From Polyangium mundeleinium (GTDB taxonomy: Bacteria; Myxococcota_A; Polyangia; Polyangiales; Polyangiaceae), in NCBI RefSeq assembly GCF_028369105.1, contig NZ_JAQNDO010000001.1:10324501-10388500 (forward strand): a stretch of DNA of 64,000 nt. The letters are read 5' to 3'. A program made the position numbers and the translations under genes. Under the pieces are notes generated by a model that was not told where the DNA came from, searched no databases, and was given only the letters and a program-made list of their open reading frames with translations. The first letter of the stretch is position 1. Each line of letters begins with the position of its first letter. Shown here one piece after another: positions 24,921 through 33,930 of this stretch.

Positions 24921-27715
24921 GCGGACCGGAGCTTACGCTCGATCCGGCGTCTCCGCAGGAGAAAAAGCGCGGCGAGCGAGAGGAGGGCCGGCGAGGTCGA
25001 AGGCGCGTCCCCCGTGACCCGGCACCCACAACCATCATCGAGGACGAGGGGTCCCGTGGGTTGATCCCCGCCGCCCGACGAAGCCCCGCCGCCCATTCCA
25101 CCAAGACCACCTCCCCCGCCCGCGCCGGCATCGCCGCCCGCACCGCCATTTCCAGCGGCACCGCCCGCGCCGCCGACTCCGCCGGTTCCACCTGCACCGC
25201 CGCTTCCGCCCGCGCCGCCGCTCCCGCCCGCGCCGCCGCTTCCGCCCGCGCCGCCGCTTCCGCCGCCGCTTCCGCCTGCGCCTCCGCTTCCGCCGCCGCT
25301 TCCGCCTGCGCCGCCGCTTCCGCCTCCGCCGCCGCTTCCGCCTCCGCCGCCGGCCCCGCCGCCTCCGTCGTCGGATACGACCCGCGCCCGGACGCGAATT
25401 CGATCCGTCACGTCGTCATGCGCCCCGTAGGCGACAAGAACGTTCCCCGGGAGCCCCGCGCAAGCAATCGACGGGGTCTCGTCCTCCGGCTGCGCGCTGA
25501 TCACGAAAGGCATTGCATCCACGGGTGTTCCGTCCGTGTGGAGCCGGAGCCCCGCGATGTCGTTCGCGCCCTCCGAGGTGATCGAATACGTGACGACGTG
25601 GCCCGCGCCGTCGAAGGCCACGGAAGGCGCGCGCTCGGCGCTGGGGGTCGCCGCGAGCACGAGGCTGTTCGGGTCGAGGACGACCCCCGCAGCCGTCACG
25701 CGCGCGGCGTGAATGTCGGGGGCCGTGGGCGCTCGTTCGTCGGTCCACACGACGAGGAAGTCGCTCCCGTCGAAGCCAACCGAAGGGCTCGTCTGCGCGT
25801 TCGGCGCGACCGATACGGGGATGCCCGCGGCGTCGAGGACCGTGCCGTTCGGATCGATCCGGAAGGCATAGATGTCGCCCTTCGTGTCGGTGCGCTGATC
25901 GGAGGCCACGGCGAGGAACAACGAGCCATTCGAGGTCAGGTCCGAGAGGAACTGGGAGCCCGGCGCGGTCGTGATCGGAAAGCCCTGGGGATCTTGCACC
26001 GCGCCGAAAGGCGAGACGCGGGCGCCATAGATGTCCCACGCCGTGGCGCCATGGCGATCGTCGAGCCAGGCGACGAGCCAGGTGCTGCCCGTGGACGCGA
26101 CGGAGGGTGACTCCTGGGACGAGGTGCCCGTGGCGACGGGAAAACCGCCCGGATCGAGGACGACGCCGGCAGGGCTGACGCGCGCCGCGTAGACGTCGGA
26201 CTGGTTTTGCGTCGTGCGCCGGTCGGTCCAGACGACGAGGTGGTTTTTCCCGTCAAAGGAAACGCGCGGGGTCGCGACGGGGCCCTGGCCGGACGCGACG
26301 AGGATCGCCGAGGCGTCGAGGACCTGCCCCGCGGGGCTCACGCGGACGCCGGCCACGACGCTGCCTTTGTTTCGCGAGTCCGCCCATACGACGAACCAAT
26401 TCGTCCCGTCGAACGCGGCGTCGCCGATGCGCTCCTCGTTCGGCGCCGTGGAGAGGAGCCTCGCGGGCGTGTCCACGGCCGTGCCGCCTTGGGGGATGCG
26501 CGCGCCGAAAATGTCGCGGTTGTCCGCGTCGGCATCCCACGCGGCGAGGGTATGGGTCGCGCCGGATGCGAGCGCGACGGAGATGTCGTCCGCGCCGCCC
26601 TTGACCACGACGAACCCGGCCGGATCGAGGACCGTGCCCTGCGAATCGATGCGGGTGCCATAAAGATCGTACACGCCGCCGCCATTGCGCAAGTCTTCCC
26701 ATACGGCGACGTAGTTCACGCCGTCCCAGGCGAGCGACGGGTATCGCTGCGCGCCCGAGGCGGCCGAGACGAGCAGGCCCGCGGCGTCGAGGACCGTGCC
26801 GTTCGGATCGACACGCGCGCCGTAAATGTCGTACGAGCTTCCGCTGCGGTAATCACGCCAGACGAGGAGCGAGCTCGTGCCATTGCTCGCGACCGCCGGG
26901 TACATCTGGCTGCCCGAGACCGCGGAGACGGCGATGCCCATCGGATCGAGGACGACGCCCGCCGGCGTCACGCGCGCGGCGTAAATGTCCTGGTTCGTGC
27001 CGCTGCGATAGTCCTGCCAGCCGACGACGAAGCTCGTGCCGTCCCAGGCGACCGAGGGGCGGCTTTGCTCGTTCGTCGCGGCGCCGATGGGAAGGCCGAG
27101 CGGGTCGAGCAGGACGCCGTTCGAAAGGATACGCGCGCCGTAGATGTCATTCGAGGTGCCATTGCGGAGATCCTCCCATACGACGAGGACACGGCTGCTC
27201 CCCGCGGCGATGGCGGGTGCGCGTTGCGCATTCGTGGCGCCGCCGAGGACGAACGAGGCGCCGAGCGGCGCGCCCGTGGGCCCGAAGCGCCGCGCGCGAA
27301 TGTCCCAGCTCGTATCGTCGCCGGGGACACCACTCTCCCACGCGACGACCCAACCCGCGCCGTCCCACGCGGCGGCGGGCGCGAGGTTGTACCCGACGGA
27401 CGGCTCGATCTCGAAGCCCTGCGGATCGAGCGGCGCGCCGGAGGGGCCCACGAGGACGCCGCGCAAACCCGAGGAAAAACCGTCCGCCGCGAGGGTTTCC
27501 CACACGAGGAGCCAGTTCGTTCCGTCGTAGGCGACCGCGGGGGTCGTCTGTTTTCCCTGGGAAGGACCATAGGCCGGCGCGTCGAGCGGGATGTCGGGCG
27601 AGACGACGCGGGCCGCGCTCGGGCCGGCGTCGGGGAGGCGGGCGCCCGCGCCGAAGAAGGCGAGGAGGAGGGCGCCGAGGCCCGAGGACAAGGGGAGGAA
27701 GCGCGGACGGGCCAT
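24917..27715 (-). CDS. Secreted protein with 14 propeller-type repeats, Gly-rich stalk and MYXO-CTERM-like tail
   Basis: The 932-residue protein has a hydrophobic N-terminus (LGALLLAFFGAGARL) for export. I count 14 repeats of about 48 residues, each of the form P-S-V-A-x-D-G-T...V-V-W-x-D, then DIYGARV, then P-x-G-x-V-L-D. Fourteen repeats fit two seven-bladed propellers. A stalk of about 130 residues made almost only of Gly, Ser and Ala follows. The end reads DDGCGCRVTGD, one hydrophobic stretch (LLSLAALFLL) and RRRR. This is the Cys-motif/membrane/Arg-cluster form of MYXO-CTERM signals, which direct processing and surface anchoring in myxobacteria. Ligand unknown. Confidence 0.85.
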   Translation of the reverse strand: MARPRFLPLSSGLGALLLAFFGAGARLPDAGPSAARVVSPDIPLDAPAYGPSQGKQTTPAVAYDGTNWLLVWETLAADGFSSGLRGVLVGPSGAPLDPQGFEIEPSVGYNLAPAAAWDGAGWVVAWESGVPGDDTSWDIRARRFGPTGAPLGASFVLGGATNAQRAPAIAAGSSRVLVVWEDLRNGTSNDIYGARILSNGVLLDPLGLPIGAATNEQSRPSVAWDGTSFVVGWQDYRSGTNQDIYAARVTPAGVVLDPMGIAVSAVSGSQMYPAVASNGTSSLLVWRDYRSGSSYDIYGARVDPNGTVLDAAGLLVSAASGAQRYPSLAWDGVNYVAVWEDLRNGGGVYDLYGTRIDSQGTVLDPAGFVVVKGGADDISVALASGATHTLAAWDADADNRDIFGARIPQGGTAVDTPARLLSTAPNEERIGDAAFDGTNWFVVWADSRNKGSVVAGVRVSPAGQVLDASAILVASGQGPVATPRVSFDGKNHLVVWTDRRTTQNQSDVYAARVSPAGVVLDPGGFPVATGTSSQESPSVASTGSTWLVAWLDDRHGATAWDIYGARVSPFGAVQDPQGFPITTAPGSQFLSDLTSNGSLFLAVASDQRTDTKGDIYAFRIDPNGTVLDAAGIPVSVAPNAQTSPSVGFDGSDFLVVWTDERAPTAPDIHAARVTAAGVVLDPNSLVLAATPSAERAPSVAFDGAGHVVTYSITSEGANDIAGLRLHTDGTPVDAMPFVISAQPEDETPSIACAGLPGNVLVAYGAHDDVTDRIRVRARVVSDDGGGGAGGGGGSGGGGGSGGAGGSGGGSGGAGGSGGGSGGAGGSGGAGGSGGAGGSGGAGGTGGVGGAGGAAGNGGAGGDAGAGGGGGLGGMGGGASSGGGDQPTGPLVLDDGCGCRVTGDAPSTSPALLSLAALFLLRRRRIERKLRSA

Positions 27716-27733
27716 GCCGGCAGGATACGATCG

Positions 27734-28456
27734 TCAGCGAGGTCGTTCGAGCGAGAACGTGACGGTGACGCCGACGGGATCGGCGGTCGGGGCGCCGACG
27801 GCTTTGTTCTTGAGGAGCAGGCGGATGCAGGACGCGGCCTCGTCGGTCACGCCCTTCTTGCTCTCGATCTCGACGCCCTCGGCGCGGCCGCGCACGCGGA
27901 CGAGGAAGCTCAGTTTGATGCTGCCCTTCGCCGCTTCGAGGCCGCCATTGTCGGCGATGCACTTGGCAATGCCTTCGAGGTTCGCGTTGATGAACTTCTC
28001 GGCGCGCGGCACTTCGCCGCCCTCGAATTTCGGCGCGGTGATCGTGACGACGGGCGGCGGCCCGGGTTTTGGTTTTTCCGCGGGTTTCTCCGGCGGAGGC
28101 GGCGGCGGCGGAGGCGGCGGAGGCGGCGGCGTCGTTTCGGGCGGCGGGGCCGCGTCCGTGCCGCCGTCCGGGGAAGGCGGCTCGGGTTGCGGGGGCGGCG
28201 GGAGCCAGCCGGCGTCACGCTCCTCGGGGCGCAAGCAACGGACGAATCCGCGGTGCGGGTCTTCGAGGGCGCCGTGGGGGCATTTCGACGGATCGTCCTC
28301 CGTCTTGCGACCAAGCGCGTCCGCCTCGGTGTCGGTCGAGGCGTGGCTCCGTCCCACCGGCTCGGCCTCCGGCATGGCCGCACCACAAGCGCCCGCCGAA
28401 GCGAGGCCGAGGAGGGCCGCGGTGGCCGCGCGAAACCAGTTCGAGTGCGGGCTCAT
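27734..28456 (-). CDS. AgmX/PglI- or TonB-like C-terminal-domain lipoprotein
   Basis: The 240-residue protein has a probable lipoprotein signal (TAALLGLASAGAC). A Cys-containing segment follows, then a poly-Pro region with about 15 prolines in a row inside a PEKPAEKPKPGPPP linker. The C-terminal domain begins INANLEGIAKCIADNGG and ends VGVTVTFSLERPR. It matches the AgmX/PglI C-terminal type, a TonB-like module common in myxobacterial gliding and envelope proteins. Two cysteines (KCIAD and SCIRLLL) may pair. No good Shine-Dalgarno precedes ATG 28456; a near-leaderless promoter is proposed upstream. Function beyond envelope localisation is unknown. Confidence 0.8.
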   Translation of the reverse strand: MSPHSNWFRAATAALLGLASAGACGAAMPEAEPVGRSHASTDTEADALGRKTEDDPSKCPHGALEDPHRGFVRCLRPEERDAGWLPPPPQPEPPSPDGGTDAAPPPETTPPPPPPPPPPPPPEKPAEKPKPGPPPVVTITAPKFEGGEVPRAEKFINANLEGIAKCIADNGGLEAAKGSIKLSFLVRVRGRAEGVEIESKKGVTDEAASCIRLLLKNKAVGAPTADPVGVTVTFSLERPR

Positions 28457-28464
28457 CGGGAGGG

Positions 28465-28492
28465 AACCTAGCGGCCGCGGGAGCAGAGGCAA
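28465..28492 (-). promoter_or_regulatory. Candidate near-leaderless promoter of the AgmX-like gene
   Basis: On the minus strand TTGCCT (28492-28487) and TAGGTT (28470-28465) are 16 bases apart. Initiation would fall one or two bases before ATG 28456. The TAGGTT element is identical to that before the nucleotidase gene at 4519. Tentative. Confidence 0.35.
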
Positions 28493-28566
28493 AGAAATCG
28501 GCGGCGGATTCTTGGCCCGGCGACGACGCTTGGAGAGCGCGCCGCCCGGGCCGCAGGGGAACCCCC

Positions 28567-30603
28567 TCAGGGCGAGAGCTTCGCCACGAACGCGTCCTGG
28601 TGGTTCAGGTCCCCGGCCGAGAACGGCCCGAGGCCGAAGTCGATGGTGCCGCCGAAATCCCCGCCGAGCAGGATGTTCCCCATCGGATCGGTCGCCACGT
28701 CGTTGCAGGTGTCCGTCTCGTACACCACCGGGTCGCCGTACTGCTTGCTCCATACGTAGGCGCCCGTGGAGCTCAGCTTGAGCACGAAGATATCGGGGGA
28801 CGCGGCCACGACGGTCATCATGCCGCCGCCGAGGTCCATGCTGCCCTGGAACGTACCCGTCACGATGACGTTGCCCGCCGGATCCACGGCCATGTTGGGG
28901 GCGTAAAACGCTTTGGCAGGGGTCGTGCCGTAGGTCTTCGACCAGAGGCACGCGCCGTTCGGATCGAGCTTCGCCACGTAGAATCCGTGGTTGTTCAGCG
29001 CCGACAAGGGCCCGCATCCGAAATCGATGGGCTCGTGATGGGTGCCCGTGATGAAGATGTTGCCCTGCGCATCGAACGCTGCCTTGCTGATGTCCTGCGT
29101 CGACGCCGAGCCGTAGTTCTTGCTCCAGAGGTGGGTCCCATCCGCGGCGAATTTCGCGATCGCGACGTCGATGCTGCCCGCCGACGTGAGCACGCCGCCG
29201 CCGAAATTGGCCGTGCCCTGGAGGTCGACGGCGAGGACGATCTCGCCCGCCGCATTCACGGAGACGCTCTTGCCGCTCTGGACCGAGGCGTCCCCGAATC
29301 TCTTGCTGAAGACGTGGGCGCCCGTGGCGTCGTACATGGCGAGGAAGGTGTCGCTGGCAGACCCGTTCAAGGGAGGGCCGCCCAAGCTCACGGCGCCGCC
29401 ATTCACGGTCCCCGTGACCACGAGGCCGCCGCTCGGCGTGGTGGCAAGGTCCGACGCGCCTTGCGAATTGGTCGACTCGCCAAGCACCTTGCTCCAGAGC
29501 ACGGCTCCCGTGGCGACGTCATGCTTGAGGATAAAAATGTCCCCACCGCCGCCGATCGGGTTGAGGGTCTTGCCCCCCACGGTCAGGTTGCTGACGAAGT
29601 ATCCGGCCGTGTACACGTTCCCGGTCGCATCGAAGGCGAGGGACGTGACCCAGCCGAGGTTGTTCGAGGCGCTGAATTGCTGTTGCCACAAGAAGCCGCC
29701 GTTCGGGTCGAGCTTGACGAGGAACGCATCTTCCGAGCCCGTGACGGTCATGAGGCCGCCGCCGAAATCGATGAACCCCCCCGTCATCGGGCCGGTGACG
29801 CCGATGTTTCCCGCGGAATCCGTGGCGATGCGGAAGACGCTCTGTGTCGACGTGTCGTTCCCGTACCCCTTGGCCCAGAGCCCCTTGCCGAGGGCGAGGC
29901 CGTCGTCGACCTGACCATTGCAGTCGTTGTCGAGCCCATCCGCCACCTCGGGGCTCGGCAGGACGTTCTGCACGCAGGTGAGCGCGGCGTCCTTGCAAGT
30001 CGTGGTGCCGGCCGCGCAGACGCCCGGGAGCGCGGTGTCGCAGGCCGTGCCGACGCCGGGGACCTCTTCGTCGAGGTTGCCGTCGCAATCGTCGTCGACG
30101 CCGTTGCACGTCTCCATCTGCGCGCCGGGCGCGACGTCGGCCATGCAGACCAGGCTGCCGCTCTGGCACGTGGTATGGCCCGCGGCACACGCGCCGGGCA
30201 ACGCCGTGTTGCAATCGGCGCCGCCGCCGGGATTGCCATTGTCGACCACGCCGTCGCAATCGTCGTCGACGTTGTTGCAGGTTTCGGGGATGCAGTTCTG
30301 ACCGCCGGTCCCGCCCATTCCACCGGCCCCGCCGAGGCCACCCGCGCCGCCGATCCCGCCGGTCCCGCCGGTCCCGCCGAGGCCACCCGTTCCGCCGATC
30401 CCGCCGGTCCCGCCCATGCCGCCGGCCTGCATCGAGCCTCCCGTGCCGCCGCTGCCGCCCGTGGAGGGCGTGCCCGACGAGGTGGACGTGCCCGTGTCGT
30501 CACAGCCGACGATCGTGAAGATCGCAGCGGTGCTGCAGAGGCCGAACAAGACGTGCCGAGAGGCAAAGGGCTTACGCTTGGTGCGGAATGTCGTCGTATT
30601 CAT
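28567..30603 (-). CDS. Lipoprotein with Gly-rich spacer, MopI-type metal-binding motifs and seven SBBP propeller repeats
   Basis: The 678-residue protein has a lipoprotein signal (STAAIFTIVGC, Cys about 34) and a Gly/Thr-rich spacer of about 60 residues. Three cysteine/aspartate motifs follow, such as CNNVDDDCDGVVDN and CNGVDDDCDGNLDE (MopI-type, putative metal binding); the third lacks the first Cys. Then come seven beta-propeller (SBBP) repeats of about 55-60 residues, typified by DAQGNIFITG ... DFGCG ... KLDPNGACLWSKTYG. Seven repeats fit one complete propeller. It ends directly after the seventh repeat. It is a relative of the lipoproteins at 61568 and 63101. Surface role, ligand unknown. 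Confidence 0.85.
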   Translation of the reverse strand: MNTTTFRTKRKPFASRHVLFGLCSTAAIFTIVGCDDTGTSTSSGTPSTGGSGGTGGSMQAGGMGGTGGIGGTGGLGGTGGTGGIGGAGGLGGAGGMGGTGGQNCIPETCNNVDDDCDGVVDNGNPGGGADCNTALPGACAAGHTTCQSGSLVCMADVAPGAQMETCNGVDDDCDGNLDEEVPGVGTACDTALPGVCAAGTTTCKDAALTCVQNVLPSPEVADGLDNDCNGQVDDGLALGKGLWAKGYGNDTSTQSVFRIATDSAGNIGVTGPMTGGFIDFGGGLMTVTGSEDAFLVKLDPNGGFLWQQQFSASNNLGWVTSLAFDATGNVYTAGYFVSNLTVGGKTLNPIGGGGDIFILKHDVATGAVLWSKVLGESTNSQGASDLATTPSGGLVVTGTVNGGAVSLGGPPLNGSASDTFLAMYDATGAHVFSKRFGDASVQSGKSVSVNAAGEIVLAVDLQGTANFGGGVLTSAGSIDVAIAKFAADGTHLWSKNYGSASTQDISKAAFDAQGNIFITGTHHEPIDFGCGPLSALNNHGFYVAKLDPNGACLWSKTYGTTPAKAFYAPNMAVDPAGNVIVTGTFQGSMDLGGGMMTVVAASPDIFVLKLSSTGAYVWSKQYGDPVVYETDTCNDVATDPMGNILLGGDFGGTIDFGLGPFSAGDLNHQDAFVAKLSP

Positions 30604-30613
30604 GTAGGCGCGG

Positions 30614-30643
30614 CAGTTACCCGGCTCGCTGGCGAGCTGTCAA
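30614..30643 (-). promoter_or_regulatory. Candidate promoter of the SBBP lipoprotein gene
   Basis: A perfect TTGACA on the minus strand (30643-30638) is followed after 18 bases by TAACTG (30619-30614), a weak -10. Transcription would start about four bases before ATG 30603. No Shine-Dalgarno is visible. The -35 is the strongest match to consensus found in this window. Confidence 0.4.
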
Positions 30644-30696
30644 CCCACGTACGTGCCGAGCGCTACGCAGCCCTCGGGGCTCCGCGCCTGTCATCC

Positions 30697-30954
30697 CCCG
30701 CTTGCAACGCGTGCAAGCCGCACTTTGCGTGTACCGGACCCCGTCTGCACGCGTTGCAACCGGCTCTCTGCACACACAAAGTGCCGCCTGCACGCGTTGC
30801 AACCGGCTCTCTGCACACGCAAAGAGCCGTCTGCACGCGTTGCAACCGGCTCCCTGAACACACGAAGAGCCGCTTGCAAGCGTTGCAAGCGGCTCCCGGT
30901 ACACGCAAAGAGCCGCTTGCAAGCGCTGCAAGCAGCTCCCTGTACGCGCAAACG
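30697..30954. repeat. Six-copy 43-bp tandem array of hairpins abutting the pilQ stop codon
   Basis: Six contiguous units of exactly 43 bp begin at 30697, 30740, 30783, 30826, 30869 and 30912, and the last ends one base before the pilQ stop. Unit five contains a perfect 13-bp inverted repeat (30867-30879 with 30883-30895, three-base loop), GAGCCGCTTGCAA and its complement. The other units carry imperfect versions of the same dyad. There are no unique spacers, so it is not a CRISPR array. The array lies between pilQ and the next minus-strand gene, so pilQ transcripts would run into it. It may stop transcription, protect the pil mRNA end or bind a protein. Confidence 0.9.
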
Positions 30955-33255
30955 CTACTTTCCGAGCGCTTCCGCGCGATTGACGATGCGTGGCGTGATG
31001 AAAATCACGAGCTCGCTGCGGCTGTCGCTCGACCTTCGGCGCTGGAAGAGCACGCCGAGGATCGGGATGTCGCCGAGGACGGGGACCTGATCGAGGTTGC
31101 GGCCTGTGTTGCGCGTGAAGATGCCGCCGATGACCGCGGTGTGGCCGTCCATGATGAGCAGGTCGGTCTCGGCCTCGCGCTTCAAGATCGTGGGATCACC
31201 GCGGGCCGAGGTCTGGTTGAAGTCGGGCTCGTCGCGGTTGATCTTGACGTGCATCGAGACGCTGCCGTCGCTCGTGACGTGCGGCTTGACGAGGAGCTGG
31301 AGCTTCGCCTCCTGGAACGTCGTCTGCACGCCCTGCGCGCTGATCTGCGAGAACGGGATGAGCGTGCCCTGGCTGATGCGCGCCTCGCGGTTGTCGAGCG
31401 TGAGGATGCGCGGGCTCGACACGATCCGCAGGAGGCCACTCGCCTCCGCCGCCGAGAGGCGCACGGCGAGGTTGACGGTGTTGTCGATCGAGCCGAGCGT
31501 CATGCCGATCGCGCCGCCGAGGCCCGTGCCCGTGGTGGCCGGCAAGTTGACCGCGAAGTTCGGGTTCTGGACGGTGTTCTGGAACGGCGAGAGGCCGCCC
31601 GTGGGCGTCGCCTGATCACTCGCGCCACCGGTGATGCCGATCTGCGAGGGGAAGACGAGGCCCGTGGGGTTGCCGGTCGCAGGGCTGACGGTGCCATCGC
31701 CGCCCCACTGGATGCCGACGTCGCGCAGGTAGCGGCTCGTCGCCTCGACGATACGCGCCTCGATGAGGACCTGCGGCGTCTGCGTGTCGAGCGCGCGCAC
31801 GAGCTCTTCGAGCTGGTCGAGGTTGCCCGCGACGTCACGCGCCACGAGGACGTTGGTGCGATCGTCGACGGCGAGCGAGCCACGCGGCGAGAGCAGGTCC
31901 TTGCCACGCGCCTGGAGCTCCTTGGCGACGGCGTAGTTCACCGGGATGAGGCGTGTCTCCAGCGGCGCCAGCGCGAGCTCGTTCTTGCGGCGCGCGAGGT
32001 CGAGCTCGCGCTCCTTGTTGAGCTCGGCCTGGGGCGCGACGCGGATCATGTTGCCCTGGCGGACCATGCCGAGGCCCTTGGCCTGGAGGACCGTCTCGAG
32101 CGCCTGATCCCAAGGGACGTTGCGCATCCGGATGGTGACGGTGCCCTTCACGTCGTCGGACGTGACGATGTTGACGCGGCCGACGTCGGAGACGAGGCGC
32201 AGGACGTTGTGGATGTCGGCGTCCTTGAGGTCGAGGTCGATGCGACGGCCCGTGAAGCGGCGTTGCTGCGCGAGCGTCGTCGGCAAGAAGCCCGCGGCCT
32301 CTTCGCCATCCACCGTGGTCTCGGCCGCGCGCGAGGGGCTCGGCGTCGCGGCGACGTCCTCTTCCCGCGCCACCGTACGCACGCGACGCGCGGCCCCACC
32401 GTCGGCGCCGACGCCGCTGAGCATCGGGTGCGCGGCAGCGTCCGCGAACGTGAGGACGAGCGTGCTGCCTTCCCGCGCGACCACGCCGACCACGTCGCCC
32501 TTGGGCTCGACCTCGACGACGACACGAGACGCATCGCTCTTGCGCCGGTACGTGGAGATCGCCGTGATGGTGCCGCCGAAGGCGCTCACGTCGAGCTTGC
32601 GTTCGAGCGCGTCGGGCAGGCGCACGCCTTCGAGCTCGAGGATCGAACGACCATTCGCCGAGGTCACGTGCGAGAACTTCACGTTCTCGTTGAGCTCCAC
32701 CGTGACGCGATCCTTGCCAGGTTGATGGTCGTAGCGGACGTTCGTCACGGCCGCGCCGGAAGCGACATGCTCGGCCTTGCGCTCCTCGGCCTTCGGCGTC
32801 GCGGACGAGGTGACCACGGGCGTGGCCGCGCGCATCGGCGCGGTCACGTCGGCAGCCGCGAGGTCGACGACGAGGCCGGTCGGCGCGGCGCTGATGCGGT
32901 ACTCCGCGGAGCGCGCGAGCTGCACGAGGACCCGCGTGATCTTCTTGCCGTCCTGATCGAAGGTCTGCGTGAGGACGCCGCCGACGAGCGTGTTGCCTTG
33001 CGTGATGGCCGCGGGCGCGCCCTTGATCTCGGCACCCGAGACGTCGATCACGAGGCGCTTTCCGCCGCTGTCGACGCGCGCGAAGAAGCGCGGCTCCGCG
33101 CTCGTCGTGACGGAGACGCGCGCCTCGCCTTTGCCGATCGAAACGAGCTTGACGTCCCGGACCTCGAGCCGCGTGTTCGCGTCGGCGTATGCCCTTGCGG
33201 AGGCGAAGGAGAGGAGCGCCCCGAGGAGCATCGCGGAGCGCGGTTTCGTCAGCAT
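30955..33255 (-). CDS. pilQ: Type IV pilus secretin PilQ
   Basis: The 766-residue secretin forms the outer-membrane channel through which the pilus leaves the cell. After a signal peptide (MLLGALLSFASARAYA) come two AMIN-type peptidoglycan-binding regions, STN/N-domains and the secretin core. The core ends VPVLGDIPILGVLFQRRR and then SELVIFITPRIV, the family's signature. ATG 33255 is preferred to an in-frame TTG 18 bases upstream. It is the last gene of pilMNOPQ, 45 bp after pilP, and is followed directly by the 43-bp hairpin array. Confidence 0.96.
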   Translation of the reverse strand: MLTKPRSAMLLGALLSFASARAYADANTRLEVRDVKLVSIGKGEARVSVTTSAEPRFFARVDSGGKRLVIDVSGAEIKGAPAAITQGNTLVGGVLTQTFDQDGKKITRVLVQLARSAEYRISAAPTGLVVDLAAADVTAPMRAATPVVTSSATPKAEERKAEHVASGAAVTNVRYDHQPGKDRVTVELNENVKFSHVTSANGRSILELEGVRLPDALERKLDVSAFGGTITAISTYRRKSDASRVVVEVEPKGDVVGVVAREGSTLVLTFADAAAHPMLSGVGADGGAARRVRTVAREEDVAATPSPSRAAETTVDGEEAAGFLPTTLAQQRRFTGRRIDLDLKDADIHNVLRLVSDVGRVNIVTSDDVKGTVTIRMRNVPWDQALETVLQAKGLGMVRQGNMIRVAPQAELNKERELDLARRKNELALAPLETRLIPVNYAVAKELQARGKDLLSPRGSLAVDDRTNVLVARDVAGNLDQLEELVRALDTQTPQVLIEARIVEATSRYLRDVGIQWGGDGTVSPATGNPTGLVFPSQIGITGGASDQATPTGGLSPFQNTVQNPNFAVNLPATTGTGLGGAIGMTLGSIDNTVNLAVRLSAAEASGLLRIVSSPRILTLDNREARISQGTLIPFSQISAQGVQTTFQEAKLQLLVKPHVTSDGSVSMHVKINRDEPDFNQTSARGDPTILKREAETDLLIMDGHTAVIGGIFTRNTGRNLDQVPVLGDIPILGVLFQRRRSSDSRSELVIFITPRIVNRAEALGK

Positions 33256-33300
33256 GCGCCCGATGCTACCCAAACCGCGCGAAGAGGGCCTAATTCGTCG

Positions 33301-33930
33301 TTACCGCCGGCCCTCGTTGCCCGCGTTTTCCTCGGGGAAGAGCGCGACCACTCGCGTGACCGGGGCAATTTCCGGGTGTGCCGGGTCCTCGCGAACAAAA
33401 ACGACGTCCCCGTCGCGGATGCGGTCGACGCGCCAGTTGATGGCCACGTCGACCCCCGTCGGTCCGCCCGTGCGCACGATCTCGGGCTTGCCCACGAAGT
33501 CGCCGACCTTGATGACCCACCCCACGTTGGCAGGGTCGATGAAGAGGGCGCGTGGCTGCGAGCGCGTGACGAGGCCCGAGAGCTTGAGCTCGTCGAGCGC
33601 GTACCGCTCGATCACCACCGTCCGCTGCACCACGGTGCGGCCCTTGGCCTGCTGCGCGAAGACGCTCGCGAAGCCGCGGAACGGGTCGCGGTTCTTCTCG
33701 GTCTCGGTGAAGTCGGCCTCGCCAAACTCCCGCTGCGGCAGCTCGAGCTGCTCTTTGTTCGCAGCCACGGCCCCGCCGTCCGTGCCTGCGCCGCCGTCGG
33801 GCGCGGCGCCGGGCGGTGGCGTCGCGCTCGGCGGCGGCACGTAGAACTCGTCTTCCTCGCAGCCAGCCGCGAGCGCGGTCGGCACGAGCGCGACGACGAG
33901 GAGCGCAAGCTTCGAACGCGGGCGCTTCAT
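33301..33930 (-). CDS. pilP: Type IV pilus assembly lipoprotein PilP
   Basis: The 209-residue lipoprotein (signal ALVPTALAAGC, Cys about 23) has a Pro/Gly/Ala-rich linker. The C-terminal beta-domain has RDPFRGF, LDELKLSGLV, WVIKVGDFVGK and VDRIRDGDVVFV, the usual PilP pattern. PilP links the PilN/PilO periplasmic ring to the secretin PilQ. ATG 33930 overlaps the pilO stop by four bases (ATGA), indicating coupled translation. Confidence 0.95.
   Translation of the reverse strand: MKRPRSKLALLVVALVPTALAAGCEEDEFYVPPPSATPPPGAAPDGGAGTDGGAVAANKEQLELPQREFGEADFTETEKNRDPFRGFASVFAQQAKGRTVVQRTVVIERYALDELKLSGLVTRSQPRALFIDPANVGWVIKVGDFVGKPEIVRTGGPTGVDVAINWRVDRIRDGDVVFVREDPAHPEIAPVTRVVALFPEENAGNEGRR

Noticed and set aside
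30697..30954. CRISPR array
   Set aside because: The 43-bp units are contiguous and all parts repeat. There are no unique spacers and no cas genes.
30651..30960. Small cysteine-rich proteins encoded by the 43-bp array on either strand
   Set aside because: All six frames are open because the repeat happens to lack stops. There are no start signals, and the stem-loop structure explains the conservation better.
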